NCBI GenBank assembly: GCA_964420365.1
Contig: CAYQTA010000005.1
Location: forward strand, 62,001 to 126,000
Direction of reading: 5' to 3'
DNA length: 64,000 bases
Origin: JAMOQA01 sp964420365
GTDB lineage: Bacteria; Acidobacteriota; Polarisedimenticolia; J045
Position 1 is the stretch's first letter; every line of letters starts with the position of its first letter. Positions 10,698 to 18,510 of this stretch are shown here, piece after piece. The translations under genes were made by a program, and so were the position numbers. The notes beneath the pieces were generated by a model, which made no database searches, was not told the DNA's origin, and saw only the letters and a program-made list of their open reading frames with translations.

Positions 10698-11840
10698 TCA
10701 GGTCAGGTCGCGGACGAGCGAGCGCCCCGCCCGGACCCCGTGGCCGGTCAGGACGACGATCACCGGTCCGGCAGCGCCGCCGGCGGCGAGCTCCCGGGCC
10801 CCGCCCGCGAGGAGCCAGGCGACCGGGAGGGCGGCCGTCGGCTCGACCCGGCGTCCCTCCCGCCACAGCAGGCGAAGGGCCCGCTCGAGGGCCAGGTCGT
10901 CGACGGTGCCGATGGTTCCCCCGCTCGCCCGGGCGGCGGCCAGCGCTTCCGGGATCCGGGCCGGCCGCTCGACCAGGACGCCCTCGGCGAGCCCCGGGCC
11001 GCAGGGAACCCTCCCGTTCGCCCGCTCCCAGGCGGCGCGAACGGGGGCACAGGCCGCCGACTGGACGCCGACCAGCCGGGGCAGGCGATGGAGGCGCCCC
11101 TCCCGGACCAGCGCCTCGAATCCGGCCCGCAGGCCGGCGAGCAGTCCCCCCTGGCCCACCGGGACGATCACGGTTCCCGGCCGTTCCCGGGGCAGGACCT
11201 CGGCGAGGTCGAGGGCGGCGGTGGCCGCGCCCAGGGCGTGGAGGGGCTGGGCCGCGTGGCTGGCCCAGAAGGCACCGCGGGCGGCGGCTTCCCGCGCCGC
11301 CGCGGTCGCGGCGCGGCGCGGTCCGTCGACCTCGACGACCTCGGCGCCCGCCGCCGCGATCAGTTCCTTCTTGACGCGGGTGGCCCCGGCGGGGACGAAG
11401 GTCCGCAGGTGGATTCCCGCCTCCCGGGCGTACCGGGCGAGGGAGAGGGCGGCGTTTCCCGACGAGTCCTCGACCGCCTCCCGCACCCCCGCCGCCCGCA
11501 TCGCGGTGACCAGGACCGAGCTTCCCCGGTCCTTCCAGGACCCGGTCGGTTCCAGGTCTTCCCGGAGGGCGAGTACCCCGTCCGGGAGACCCGGGAGAGC
11601 GAGGGACTCCACCGGCACCCGGCCCTCCCCGAGGGTGACCGGCCCGGTGCCGTCGGGCAGCGGAAAGGCCCGTGCCCAGCGCCACAGCCCCTGGCGGTCG
11701 GCGCGGGGCGGTGCGAGGCGGGGAAGGGGAACCGTCGGCGTTCCTCCGCACTCGCACCAGGGCCACGCAGCGAGGAGGGGAAGCGGCGCCCCGCAGCGGT
11801 TGCAGGGAACGGTTCGCCCGGCGGCGATCGTGCGCGTCAT
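10698..11840 (-). CDS. PLP-dependent threonine synthase-like enzyme with N-terminal zinc ribbon
   Basis: Fold-type II PLP enzyme closest in layout to threonine synthase (O-phosphohomoserine to threonine). 380 residues. An N-terminal rubredoxin-like zinc knuckle has Cys at 13, 16, 29 and 31. The PLP lysine is K103 in PTGSWKDRGS, the phosphate loop is DSSGNAALS, and glycine-rich VPVGQGGLLAGL follows. Ser-Gly-Asn-Ala instead of the commoner Gly and an atypical SWKDR (usually SFKDR) leave room for a related lyase or dehydratase. Its ATG overlaps the pyrF stop in ATGA, so it is translated with the pyrimidine genes, an unexpected partner. Confidence 0.78.
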   Translation of the reverse strand: MTRTIAAGRTVPCNRCGAPLPLLAAWPWCECGGTPTVPLPRLAPPRADRQGLWRWARAFPLPDGTGPVTLGEGRVPVESLALPGLPDGVLALREDLEPTGSWKDRGSSVLVTAMRAAGVREAVEDSSGNAALSLARYAREAGIHLRTFVPAGATRVKKELIAAAGAEVVEVDGPRRAATAAAREAAARGAFWASHAAQPLHALGAATAALDLAEVLPRERPGTVIVPVGQGGLLAGLRAGFEALVREGRLHRLPRLVGVQSAACAPVRAAWERANGRVPCGPGLAEGVLVERPARIPEALAAARASGGTIGTVDDLALERALRLLWREGRRVEPTAALPVAWLLAGGARELAAGGAAGPVIVVLTGHGVRAGRSLVRDLT

Positions 11841-12559
11841 GCGGCGAGAGCGTCCCGGATCTCGGCAAGGATCATGTCCGCCGCGGCGGCGGGGTTCTCC
11901 GCGCCCACGATGGGACGGCCCACGACGAGCAGGCTGCTGCCGCCCCGGATCGCGTCGGCGGGGGTCGTCACCCGCACCTGGTCCCCCCGGGCGGCGCCGG
12001 CGGGACGGATTCCGGGCGTCACCAGGAGGGGGTCCGGCCCGAGGGCGGCCCGGAGGGCGGGAGCCTCCCGGGCGGAGGCGACCAGGCCGTCGGCGCCGGC
12101 CTCGATGGCCAGGCGGGCGAGCCGGAGCACCGCCTCCTCCGGCGGGCCGGCGAGGCCGATGGCGGCCAGGTCGTCCCGGCCGTGGCTGGTCAGGACGGTG
12201 ACCGCCAGGAGGCGCGGTCGCCCCGGGCCCAGGGAGTCGGCCGCCTCCCGGGCCGCGGCGATCATCGCGGGACCGCCGAGGGCGTGCAGCGTCAGCAGGT
12301 CGACGCCGATCCGGCCCGCCGACCGAACCGCGGCCGCGACGGTACGGGGAATGTCGTGGAGCTTGAGGTCGAGGAAGATGTCGGCGCCCGCGGAGCGGGC
12401 GGCGTCCACGGCGGCCGCGCCGTGGGCGACGAACGCCTCGAGACCGATCTTGAACGTCCCGACCCGGTTCCCGAGGGTCGTGGCGAGGGCCCGGAGCCGC
12501 TCCAGGTCCGGCACGTCCAGGGCGACGGCGAGGCGGGCCGCGGCGGGATCGATCGTCAT
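11837..12559 (-). CDS. pyrF: Orotidine 5'-phosphate decarboxylase
   Basis: Last step of UMP synthesis (OMP to UMP). 240 residues, TIM barrel. LAVALDVPD opens the barrel; the catalytic DLKLHDIPRTV carries the Lys-Asp pair; VTPGIRP and GGSSLLVVGRPIV bind phosphate. The frame is open far upstream, but the true start is ATG 12559, which overlaps the pyrD stop (ATGA). Its own stop overlaps the next start the same way, so pyrK-pyrD-pyrF-PLP enzyme is a tightly coupled unit. Confidence 0.96.
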   Translation of the reverse strand: MTIDPAAARLAVALDVPDLERLRALATTLGNRVGTFKIGLEAFVAHGAAAVDAARSAGADIFLDLKLHDIPRTVAAAVRSAGRIGVDLLTLHALGGPAMIAAAREAADSLGPGRPRLLAVTVLTSHGRDDLAAIGLAGPPEEAVLRLARLAIEAGADGLVASAREAPALRAALGPDPLLVTPGIRPAGAARGDQVRVTTPADAIRGGSSLLVVGRPIVGAENPAAAADMILAEIRDALAA

Positions 12560-13485
12560 CGCTGGTTCTCCTCGAGGGCCCCGACCAGCTCCCGCACGTC
12601 GGCCACCCCGTGGGCCTCGCACCAGGCATCCAGCTCCCGGACCAGGCGCGCGGCGAGGGCCGGGTCGTGGAAGTTGGCGGTGCCGACCTGGACCGCCGTC
12701 GCTCCGACCAGGAGGAACTCGACCACGTCGCGTGCCGAGGTGATCCCCCCGATCCCGACCACCGGGACGTCGACGGCCCGGGCGACCCGGTGGACGAGGG
12801 CGACCGCGAGGGGACGGATCGCCGGCCCGGAGAGGCCTCCCGTTCCGCGGTGAAGGACCGGGCGCCGCGTTTCCACGTCGACGACCATCCCGGGGAACGT
12901 GTTGACCAGGGAGACGGCGTCGGCGCCCCCCCGGACGGCCGCCTCCGCGGTCTCGACGATGTCGGTGACCGCCGGTGTCAGCTTTGCCCACAGGGGCCGG
13001 GAGGTCACCTCGCGGACGGCCGCGACGACCTCGCGGATGGCCCTGGGGGAACGGCCGATCTCGAGTCCGCCCTCCTCCACGTTGGGGCACGACAGGTTCA
13101 GCTCGAAGGCGGCGATCCCGGTCTCGTCCTCGAGGGCCCGGACGACGGCCACGTAGTCGGCGACCGCGTGGCCGTACACGTTGACGACCACCGTCGCCCC
13201 GTGCTCCCGGAGGAGGGGGAGCTTCTCCGTCCGGAAACGCTCGACGCCGACGTTCTGGAGGCCGATCGCGTTGAGCATCCCGCAGGGCGTCTCGACGAGC
13301 CGCGGGGGCGGATTTCCCGCACGGGGGCGGGGTGAGATCCCCTTGACGACGATTCCACCGAGGGACGCGATGTCGCAGAACGGTTCGAACTCGAGACCGT
13401 AGCCGAAGGTCCCGGAAGCGGTCAGCACCGGGTTCCGGAGGACGAGCCCCCGGCCCACCTCCACCCGCATCCTGGTCGGACTCAC
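12556..13485 (-). CDS. pyrD: Dihydroorotate dehydrogenase class 1B, catalytic FMN subunit
   Basis: Oxidises dihydroorotate to orotate, passing electrons through PyrK to NAD+. 309 residues. LRNPVLTASGTFGYG, the catalytic-Cys motif NLSCPNVEEGG, AKLTPAVTD and GIGGITSARDVVEFL (FMN phosphate site) are visible. Class 1B rather than class 2 is supported by the Cys base and by pyrK directly upstream. The start is GTG 13485, overlapping the pyrK stop as GTGA; the frame continues further upstream inside pyrK but without homology. Confidence 0.96.
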   Translation of the reverse strand: MSPTRMRVEVGRGLVLRNPVLTASGTFGYGLEFEPFCDIASLGGIVVKGISPRPRAGNPPPRLVETPCGMLNAIGLQNVGVERFRTEKLPLLREHGATVVVNVYGHAVADYVAVVRALEDETGIAAFELNLSCPNVEEGGLEIGRSPRAIREVVAAVREVTSRPLWAKLTPAVTDIVETAEAAVRGGADAVSLVNTFPGMVVDVETRRPVLHRGTGGLSGPAIRPLAVALVHRVARAVDVPVVGIGGITSARDVVEFLLVGATAVQVGTANFHDPALAARLVRELDAWCEAHGVADVRELVGALEENQR

Positions 13486-14297
13486 GGCAGCACCTCCCGG
13501 GCGTCGAAGACCGGCCCCTCCGTGCAGACCCGCACGTAGCGGTCGAACTCCCCGTCCGGGTGGCGTCGTTCGACGACGCACCCGAGACAGGCGCCGAACC
13601 CGCAGGCCATCCGTTCCTCGAGGGAGAGCTGGCAGGGAACGTCGCGGGCGAGGCACAGCTCGGCGACGGCGCGGAGCATCGGCCGGGGACCGCAGGCGAG
13701 GACCACCCGCTCGCCGCGGGCCGGCGTGTCGAGGCGCCTGGCGAGGGGCCCGGTGACCAGCCCACGCTCGCCGGCGCTGCCGTCCTCCGTGACGAGGATC
13801 ACCTCGCCGCAACGCTCCCGGAACCAGTCGACGAGGAGCAGGTCGTCCCGGCTGCCGCCCCCGAGGAAGAGGGTGGTCCGGGCCGCGAGGTCCGTGCCCG
13901 CCCGCTGGAGGAAGAGCGGGAAAGGCGCGGCGCCGATGCCGCCGGCGACCAGCAGCACCTCGGTCCGCTCGCCCTCGCCGGGGAGCCAGAATCCCCTCCC
14001 GAGGGGGCCGAGGAGGGCGACCTCGGTGCCGGGCCGGAAGCGGGCCATCTGGCGGGTGCGGCGCCCGTAGACCTTGTAGACGAGCTCGAGGGCCACGGGG
14101 TCCTCCACGCCGGGCACGAGGCGCGCGACGGAGAAGGGACGGCGCACCAGGGTCTCGGCCGGGTCCGGCAGGCCGAGCATCACGAACTGCCCGGCCCGGG
14201 CCTCCCGTGCGATCGGCGCGGCGTCGAGGCGCATCCGGAAGCAGCCGCCCCCGAGTTCCTCCTGCTCGAGGACGCGGGCGCGCAGGTCCTGGGGCAT
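13482..14297 (-). CDS. pyrK: Dihydroorotate dehydrogenase electron-transfer subunit
   Basis: FAD/[2Fe-2S] subunit linking PyrD to NAD+. 271 residues. Residues 1-95 are the FAD barrel with RRPFSVARL; GGIGAAPFPLFLQ opens the NAD(H) domain; CGFGACLGCVVE followed by VRVCTEGPVF places four Cys for the 2Fe-2S cluster. ATG 14297 is backed by GGGAGGAA five bases upstream and by a TAGACT box 24 bases upstream. First gene of the minus-strand pyrimidine operon. Confidence 0.95.
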   Translation of the reverse strand: MPQDLRARVLEQEELGGGCFRMRLDAAPIAREARAGQFVMLGLPDPAETLVRRPFSVARLVPGVEDPVALELVYKVYGRRTRQMARFRPGTEVALLGPLGRGFWLPGEGERTEVLLVAGGIGAAPFPLFLQRAGTDLAARTTLFLGGGSRDDLLLVDWFRERCGEVILVTEDGSAGERGLVTGPLARRLDTPARGERVVLACGPRPMLRAVAELCLARDVPCQLSLEERMACGFGACLGCVVERRHPDGEFDRYVRVCTEGPVFDAREVLP

Positions 14298-14320
14298 CGC
14301 GGTTCCTCCCTCGACCCGCG

Positions 14321-14326
14321 AGTCTA
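14321..14326 (-). promoter_or_regulatory. -10-like TAGACT ahead of pyrK
   Basis: TAGACT in GGGTAGACTC on the minus strand, 23 bases before ATG, with the ribosome site between. The same GTAGACT stands before the small zinc-ribbon gene at 31336. Confidence 0.4.
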
Positions 14327-14346
14327 CCCCAGCCACGCCCGCCGGC

Positions 14347-15780
14347 TCAGTCGCAGGCGCTCGACTCCCGGGGCGAACCGGCGGAATCCGGCCCGAGGGA
14401 ACCGGGACCACAGGCGTTCCGGCCACGGACGAGGTACCAGCGCGCCGAGCCCGGGGCCGGGACGTCCGGGTCCTCGAGGGAGTCGCCGTCCAGGTCCCGG
14501 GCGAGGCAGGTCCCTCCGCCGACCCCGTGGGCGGAAAGGTCGGCCACGTCGCCACGCAGCACGTCGTGCCGGGTCCCGTCCCCGGCGTCCGGGACCGCGG
14601 AGGACCAGCGGAGGGTCGTCTTGTCGCGGTCCAGGCGGAATCGCTGCACTTCCCAGGGAACCCGAAACGCGGAGGGATCGCCGGGGGCACAGTCGCAAGC
14701 GTCCAGCATCCCGTCATCGTCGCCGTCGTCGTAGAGGTCCGTCGCCGCCTCGGCGACGCCGATTCCGCAGCTTCCCTGCCAGCCGAGCTCGTCGTCGTAG
14801 TAGAGGTCGTCGCCCGCGTACCAGAGCCGGTAAAGATCTCCGTCGTCCAGGGGACTCGCCGACCGGATCTCGCGGGCGGTCCACGGCTCGGCTCCCCGGG
14901 GGAAGACGCGGCACTCCTCGAGGAAATGGATCCCGTCGGCGGAGGATGCCTGGACCAGGGCCACGTGGTGGTACTCGCTGATCGTGCTCTCCGGCGTCCA
15001 GAGGTAGACGTCGTAGAAGAGGCGGACCTTTCCGCCCACGATCATCGCGTCCGGCGTGGAGTAGCCGGCGTACCGGTCACGCTCGGGCCAGCCGGGAGTC
15101 TGCCCGAGGACCATCACCGGCGTGTCGAAGGACGAGCCATCGTCGCTGTCGGCCTTCCAGACCGTGTACCGGGCGGGAGGGGTCCCCTCGGCACGGATCG
15201 TCGAGATCGCGAAGTAGAGGCGCAGCCGTCCCTGCCACTCGATCGCCCCGGGCTCGCAGACGTGGAGGACGAACTCGTCGGAGGGGACGTCGTCCCGTGC
15301 GATCACCGGGTTCTCCGGGTCGCGGCTGAAGTGGACCCCGTCATCGGAGACCGCATGGCCGAGCTGGTAGACGCCGAAGAGCTGGTTCAGGGCGCAGTAG
15401 TACATGTGGTAACGGCCCCCGTAGCGGATCACCGAGGGCGTCTCCACCTTCGTGTAGTCGAAGGCGAGCGGAGAGGAAGCAGGGGAAAGTACCGGTTCCG
15501 GGTCGATGTCCCAGTCGAGCCCGTCCAGCGACACGGCCCGGTGGATCCGGACCGGGTCCTCCCGGGACGGATCGTCGTAACCCACGCTGAGGTACATCCA
15601 GTACTCGTTTCCCACGCGGATCACGGAGGGGTCGTTCCAGCAGTCGTTCGTCCAGAACGTCCCCTCGATCTGCGGATTCGTCGGGTCCGGCGTCCAGGGG
15701 GCATCGGCCCGGGCCGGGAACGGGGCGGCGAGCAGGCAGCACGCCAGCAGGCCGGCGCGCGACGCGCTGGAGATGGTCAT
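14347..15780 (-). CDS. Secreted five-bladed propeller glycoside-hydrolase-like protein
   Basis: Probable extracellular carbohydrate-active protein. Signal peptide 1-25, cut after FPARA. Residues about 40-345 show the furanosidase/levansucrase-type propeller pattern: CWNDPSVIRVGNEYWMY, TKVETPSVIRYGGRYHMYY, CEPGAIEWQGRLRLYF and YSTPDAMIVGGKVRLFYD, each placing an acidic residue at the pocket. This fits GH43/GH32/GH130-like enzymes, substrate unknown. A short DDGDDDGMLDACDC segment (residues about 350-363) looks calcium-binding, and the last 100 residues end in a module with WYLVRGRNACG. Strong GGGAGGAAG before ATG. It diverges from the phosphodiesterase-like gene across a palindrome. Confidence 0.75.
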   Translation of the reverse strand: MTISSASRAGLLACCLLAAPFPARADAPWTPDPTNPQIEGTFWTNDCWNDPSVIRVGNEYWMYLSVGYDDPSREDPVRIHRAVSLDGLDWDIDPEPVLSPASSPLAFDYTKVETPSVIRYGGRYHMYYCALNQLFGVYQLGHAVSDDGVHFSRDPENPVIARDDVPSDEFVLHVCEPGAIEWQGRLRLYFAISTIRAEGTPPARYTVWKADSDDGSSFDTPVMVLGQTPGWPERDRYAGYSTPDAMIVGGKVRLFYDVYLWTPESTISEYHHVALVQASSADGIHFLEECRVFPRGAEPWTAREIRSASPLDDGDLYRLWYAGDDLYYDDELGWQGSCGIGVAEAATDLYDDGDDDGMLDACDCAPGDPSAFRVPWEVQRFRLDRDKTTLRWSSAVPDAGDGTRHDVLRGDVADLSAHGVGGGTCLARDLDGDSLEDPDVPAPGSARWYLVRGRNACGPGSLGPDSAGSPRESSACD

Positions 15781-15859
15781 GGCTTCCTCCCGGAAGGCAG
15801 TTCCCCCAGCCTACGGCGAGAGAGTCCCCGGGGAAAGCGATCGATGCCGGGGTGCTGGC

Positions 15860-15877
15860 CCCGGAAGCACTTCCGGG
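15860..15877. repeat. Perfect 18-base palindrome between divergent genes
   Basis: CCCGGAAG-CA-CTTCCGGG, eight-base arms and a two-base centre, 80 bases before the propeller gene and 13 before the ATG at 15891. The tiny centre suits a dimeric repressor site better than an RNA hairpin. Confidence 0.5.
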
Positions 15878-15890
15878 ACAACATGAACCG

Positions 15891-17669
15891 ATGCGGGACG
15901 TGATCGAGCGGGTCCGGGAGGGGATCTCCCCGTGGTTGTGGCTGGTTGCCGACGCGGGGCTCGCCGCCCTCGTCGCTGCCCCCGCGGAGACCCTGCTTCT
16001 CTTCCTGCTGAGCCCGGACCTGGCCCTGACCCTCGGCGGGTTCGCCTCGACGGCCGTCGCCCTGCTGCCGCAGGTGATCGGGCTGTTCGTGCTGGCCGGC
16101 CCCGTCCTCGTCGCCCTGGGAAACGTCTTCGCCGTGGGGCGGACCACCCGCACCGGGCTCCAGCCCCGCTACGTGCTCCACTTCCTGCTCCTCGACTGCG
16201 CGCTCCTGGCGATCGCGGCGGCCTGGCAGTGGCGAGGGGTCGGTCACCTCCTCGCCGGGCCCGCCCGGGCGGCGCTGGCCCTGACGATCACGTCCCTGGT
16301 CATCGCCGCCGTGCTGCTCGCGGTGCTCGCGCTGCTCCTCGCCCGGCGTCCCTCCCTGTGGCCCACCCCGTGGATCGTGGCGGTTTCCCTCGGCCTGCTC
16401 GTGGCCCTCGGGGTGGCGGCGGAGCTCCGCCGGGTGAGGCCCGAGCGTCCCCGCCCGCTCGTGCTCGGCTCGTTTCCTCCCTCTCGGGGCGTGCTCCTGC
16501 TCGAGCTCCCCGGGCTCTCCCGCCAGCAGCTCGGCGAGGCGGTCCGGCTCGGCTCCGTCCCGGCCCTCGGCTCGGTTCTCGCGCGGGGCACGCTCCTGCC
16601 CGTCGCCGGGGGGCCGGTGCCCGACACGGTGGCCCTCCACGCGACCCTGGTGACCGGCAAGGGTCCCCGGGACCACGGCATCCTCGGGTCGGTGCGGTAT
16701 CGCCCGTGCCTCGCCCGGCGTTCCTTCGCCATCCTGCCGCGGGGGCTCTTCCTGCGACGCCTCCTCGGGACGCCGCTGTGGGAGAAAGTCCCGGTCGACT
16801 GGCGTTCCCTCACCGCGATCGCGCTGCCGGAGATCGCGCGGGGAGTCGGGGTGCCGCTGGCGATCGTCGGCGATCCCCTGGCGTGGCCGTCGACGGAGGA
16901 CGCCGCCCGCGCCTCGTGGACCGATCGGCGCCTCGCGCCGGGGGCGCTGGTCCCGATGCCCGGGGAGATCCCCCCCGTCATCTGCCCGGTGTTCCCCGCG
17001 CGGGAGGTGGCGGAGCGGTTCTTCGATCCCCCCGCTTCCCGGCTCCGGGACACGCCGCGCCTCGCCCGCCTGGTCGGGGACGCCCTGGCCCGTGACCTGT
17101 GCGCCCTCCGGGTGGCCCGCGAGCTGGCCCGGGCAGACCGGTGGCCGCTCCTCCAGGTCCGGCTCTCCGGGTACTACCGGGTGGCGTACCAGTTCGCCGG
17201 CTGGCGCCCCGGCTTCCCGGCCCGCGCGGTGTCGGACCTCGAGGTGGCCGCGTACGGCCGGGTGATGCTGCGCTACCTCCGGGAGCTGGACCCGGCCGTC
17301 GGGGCGCTCGTCGGGGAGGTTCCCGGGCGCCTGGTCGTCGCCGTCTCCGAGCACGGAATGGAGCCCCGCCGGGACGCCCGGCGGCTCCTCGCCGAGCTGG
17401 TCGGCCGGACCACGCCCACCGGCACGCACGCGGGTCCCCCGCCGGGCCTCGCCATCTTCGCCGGGGACGGGGTGCGCCCGGGGCAGCGCCTCGCGGAGGA
17501 GGCGTCCCTGGCCTCGGTCCTGCCCACGCTGCTGTGGGGCGTGGGCCTGCCCCCGGGGGAGGACATGGGCCCGCTCCTGCCGGAGATCTTCGATGAGGAC
17601 TGGGTGGCGGCGCACCCGCCGGCGCCCGTGGCGAGCTGGGGCGTCCCGTCGGGCCCCCGTTCCCGTTGA
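15891..17669 (+). CDS. Membrane-anchored alkaline-phosphatase-superfamily (type I phosphodiesterase-like) protein
   Basis: 592 residues. Residues about 15-185 contain five or six hydrophobic helices (AALVAAPAETLLLFLL, LLPQVIGLFVLAGPVL, VLHFLLLDCALLAIAAAW and others). The rest is a soluble domain whose pattern follows type I phosphodiesterase/nucleotide pyrophosphatase: VLLLELPGLS, then TLVTGKGPRDHGILG, then VVAVSEHGMEPRRD. The family's first metal Asp and the Asp of the SDHG motif are both Glu here, so activity is uncertain. ATG 15891 is chosen after the palindrome; GTG 15852 would add 13 residues. Neither has a clear ribosome site. It could modify lipid- or glycan-linked phosphates, but that is a guess. 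Confidence 0.7.
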   Translation: MRDVIERVREGISPWLWLVADAGLAALVAAPAETLLLFLLSPDLALTLGGFASTAVALLPQVIGLFVLAGPVLVALGNVFAVGRTTRTGLQPRYVLHFLLLDCALLAIAAAWQWRGVGHLLAGPARAALALTITSLVIAAVLLAVLALLLARRPSLWPTPWIVAVSLGLLVALGVAAELRRVRPERPRPLVLGSFPPSRGVLLLELPGLSRQQLGEAVRLGSVPALGSVLARGTLLPVAGGPVPDTVALHATLVTGKGPRDHGILGSVRYRPCLARRSFAILPRGLFLRRLLGTPLWEKVPVDWRSLTAIALPEIARGVGVPLAIVGDPLAWPSTEDAARASWTDRRLAPGALVPMPGEIPPVICPVFPAREVAERFFDPPASRLRDTPRLARLVGDALARDLCALRVARELARADRWPLLQVRLSGYYRVAYQFAGWRPGFPARAVSDLEVAAYGRVMLRYLRELDPAVGALVGEVPGRLVVAVSEHGMEPRRDARRLLAELVGRTTPTGTHAGPPPGLAIFAGDGVRPGQRLAEEASLASVLPTLLWGVGLPPGEDMGPLLPEIFDEDWVAAHPPAPVASWGVPSGPRSR

Positions 17670-17694
17670 CCCTCTTCCGCCACCCGGGCAAACT
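17666..17694 (+). promoter_or_regulatory. Probable pyrR promoter
   Basis: TTGACC (17666-17671), 17-base spacer, CAAACT (17689-17694), starting at the stop codon of the previous gene and 75 bases before pyrR. The -35 is strong and the -10 poor. No PyrR-type mRNA binding loop was recognised in the leader. Confidence 0.4.
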
Positions 17695-17769
17695 GGCGCG
17701 GGCCCGGGCCCCGGAAGGCCGCGTCCTTCCCGTGCCGGCGTGGCCCGGGACCCGCGGAACGGAGGCGAG

Positions 17770-18510
17770 ATGACGCAAGGAATGGTCCTGATCCGGGCCG
17801 ACGAGATCGATCGTGCCCTCGCGCGGATCGCTCACCAGGTGCTCGAGGAGGGCGGGGAAGGGGGAGATCTCGCCCTCGTCGGGATCCAGACCCGCGGCGT
17901 GCCGCTGGCGCGGCGACTCGCCCGGAAGCTGGCCGAGATGGGGGTCGAGGAGCCACCCGTCGGCATCCTCGACATCAACCTGTACCGGGACGATCTCTCC
18001 CGCGTCGCCGCGCACCCCGTCGTGCGGCGCACGGAGATTCCCTTCCCGGTGGAGGATCGGCGGATCGTCCTCGTGGACGACGTGCTCTACACCGGGAGGA
18101 CGATCCGGGCCGCCCTCGACGCGCTGACGGATCTCGGCAGGCCGCGGCTGATCCGGCTCGCGGTCCTGGTCGATCGCGGCGGCCGCGAGATGCCGATCCA
18201 GCCCGACTTCGTGGGGCGCCACTTCAGCGCGGGCCCGGACCAGCTGATCGACGTGCTCCTCGCCGAGATCGACGGCGGGCCCGACCGGGTGGTCCTGCGG
18301 CCGCGGGAACCGGGGGAGGCCGATTCGACCGCCGCGACGGAGCCTTCGCCCGGGTCGCCCCCCGGGAGGGCCGCGGAGAAGAAGGCGAAGAAGGGGGCAG
18401 CCGCGGGAAGGAAGAAGGCGAGGAAGAAGGCGGCCGCCAAGGGGAGGCCGGCGAAGAAGGGCACGCGGAAGAAGAAGGCGAAGACGCGCGGCCGGGGAGG
18501 TGGGCGATGA
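17770..18510 (+). CDS. pyrR: PyrR bifunctional pyrimidine regulator / uracil phosphoribosyltransferase with lysine-rich tail
   Basis: PyrR binds pyr mRNA in response to UMP/UTP and has weak uracil phosphoribosyltransferase activity. Residues 1-180 are a normal PyrR: GIQTRGVPLARRLA, DINLYRDDLS and PRPP loop VLVDDVLYTGRTIRAAL (100-116). Family members stop near 180. Here an acidic/Pro linker (180-200) leads into 46 residues with 15 Lys and 7 Arg in AAKKA-like repeats, resembling histone H1 tails. GGAGG precedes ATG 17770. The stop overlaps pyrB (ATGA), so the tail is in the normal frame and not a readthrough artefact. Confidence 0.92.
   Translation: MTQGMVLIRADEIDRALARIAHQVLEEGGEGGDLALVGIQTRGVPLARRLARKLAEMGVEEPPVGILDINLYRDDLSRVAAHPVVRRTEIPFPVEDRRIVLVDDVLYTGRTIRAALDALTDLGRPRLIRLAVLVDRGGREMPIQPDFVGRHFSAGPDQLIDVLLAEIDGGPDRVVLRPREPGEADSTAATEPSPGSPPGRAAEKKAKKGAAAGRKKARKKAAAKGRPAKKGTRKKKAKTRGRGGGR

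Noticed and set aside
17670..17769. PyrR-binding attenuator loop ahead of pyrR
   Set aside because: No conserved binding-loop sequence or terminator with T-run was found; only a promoter candidate is reported.
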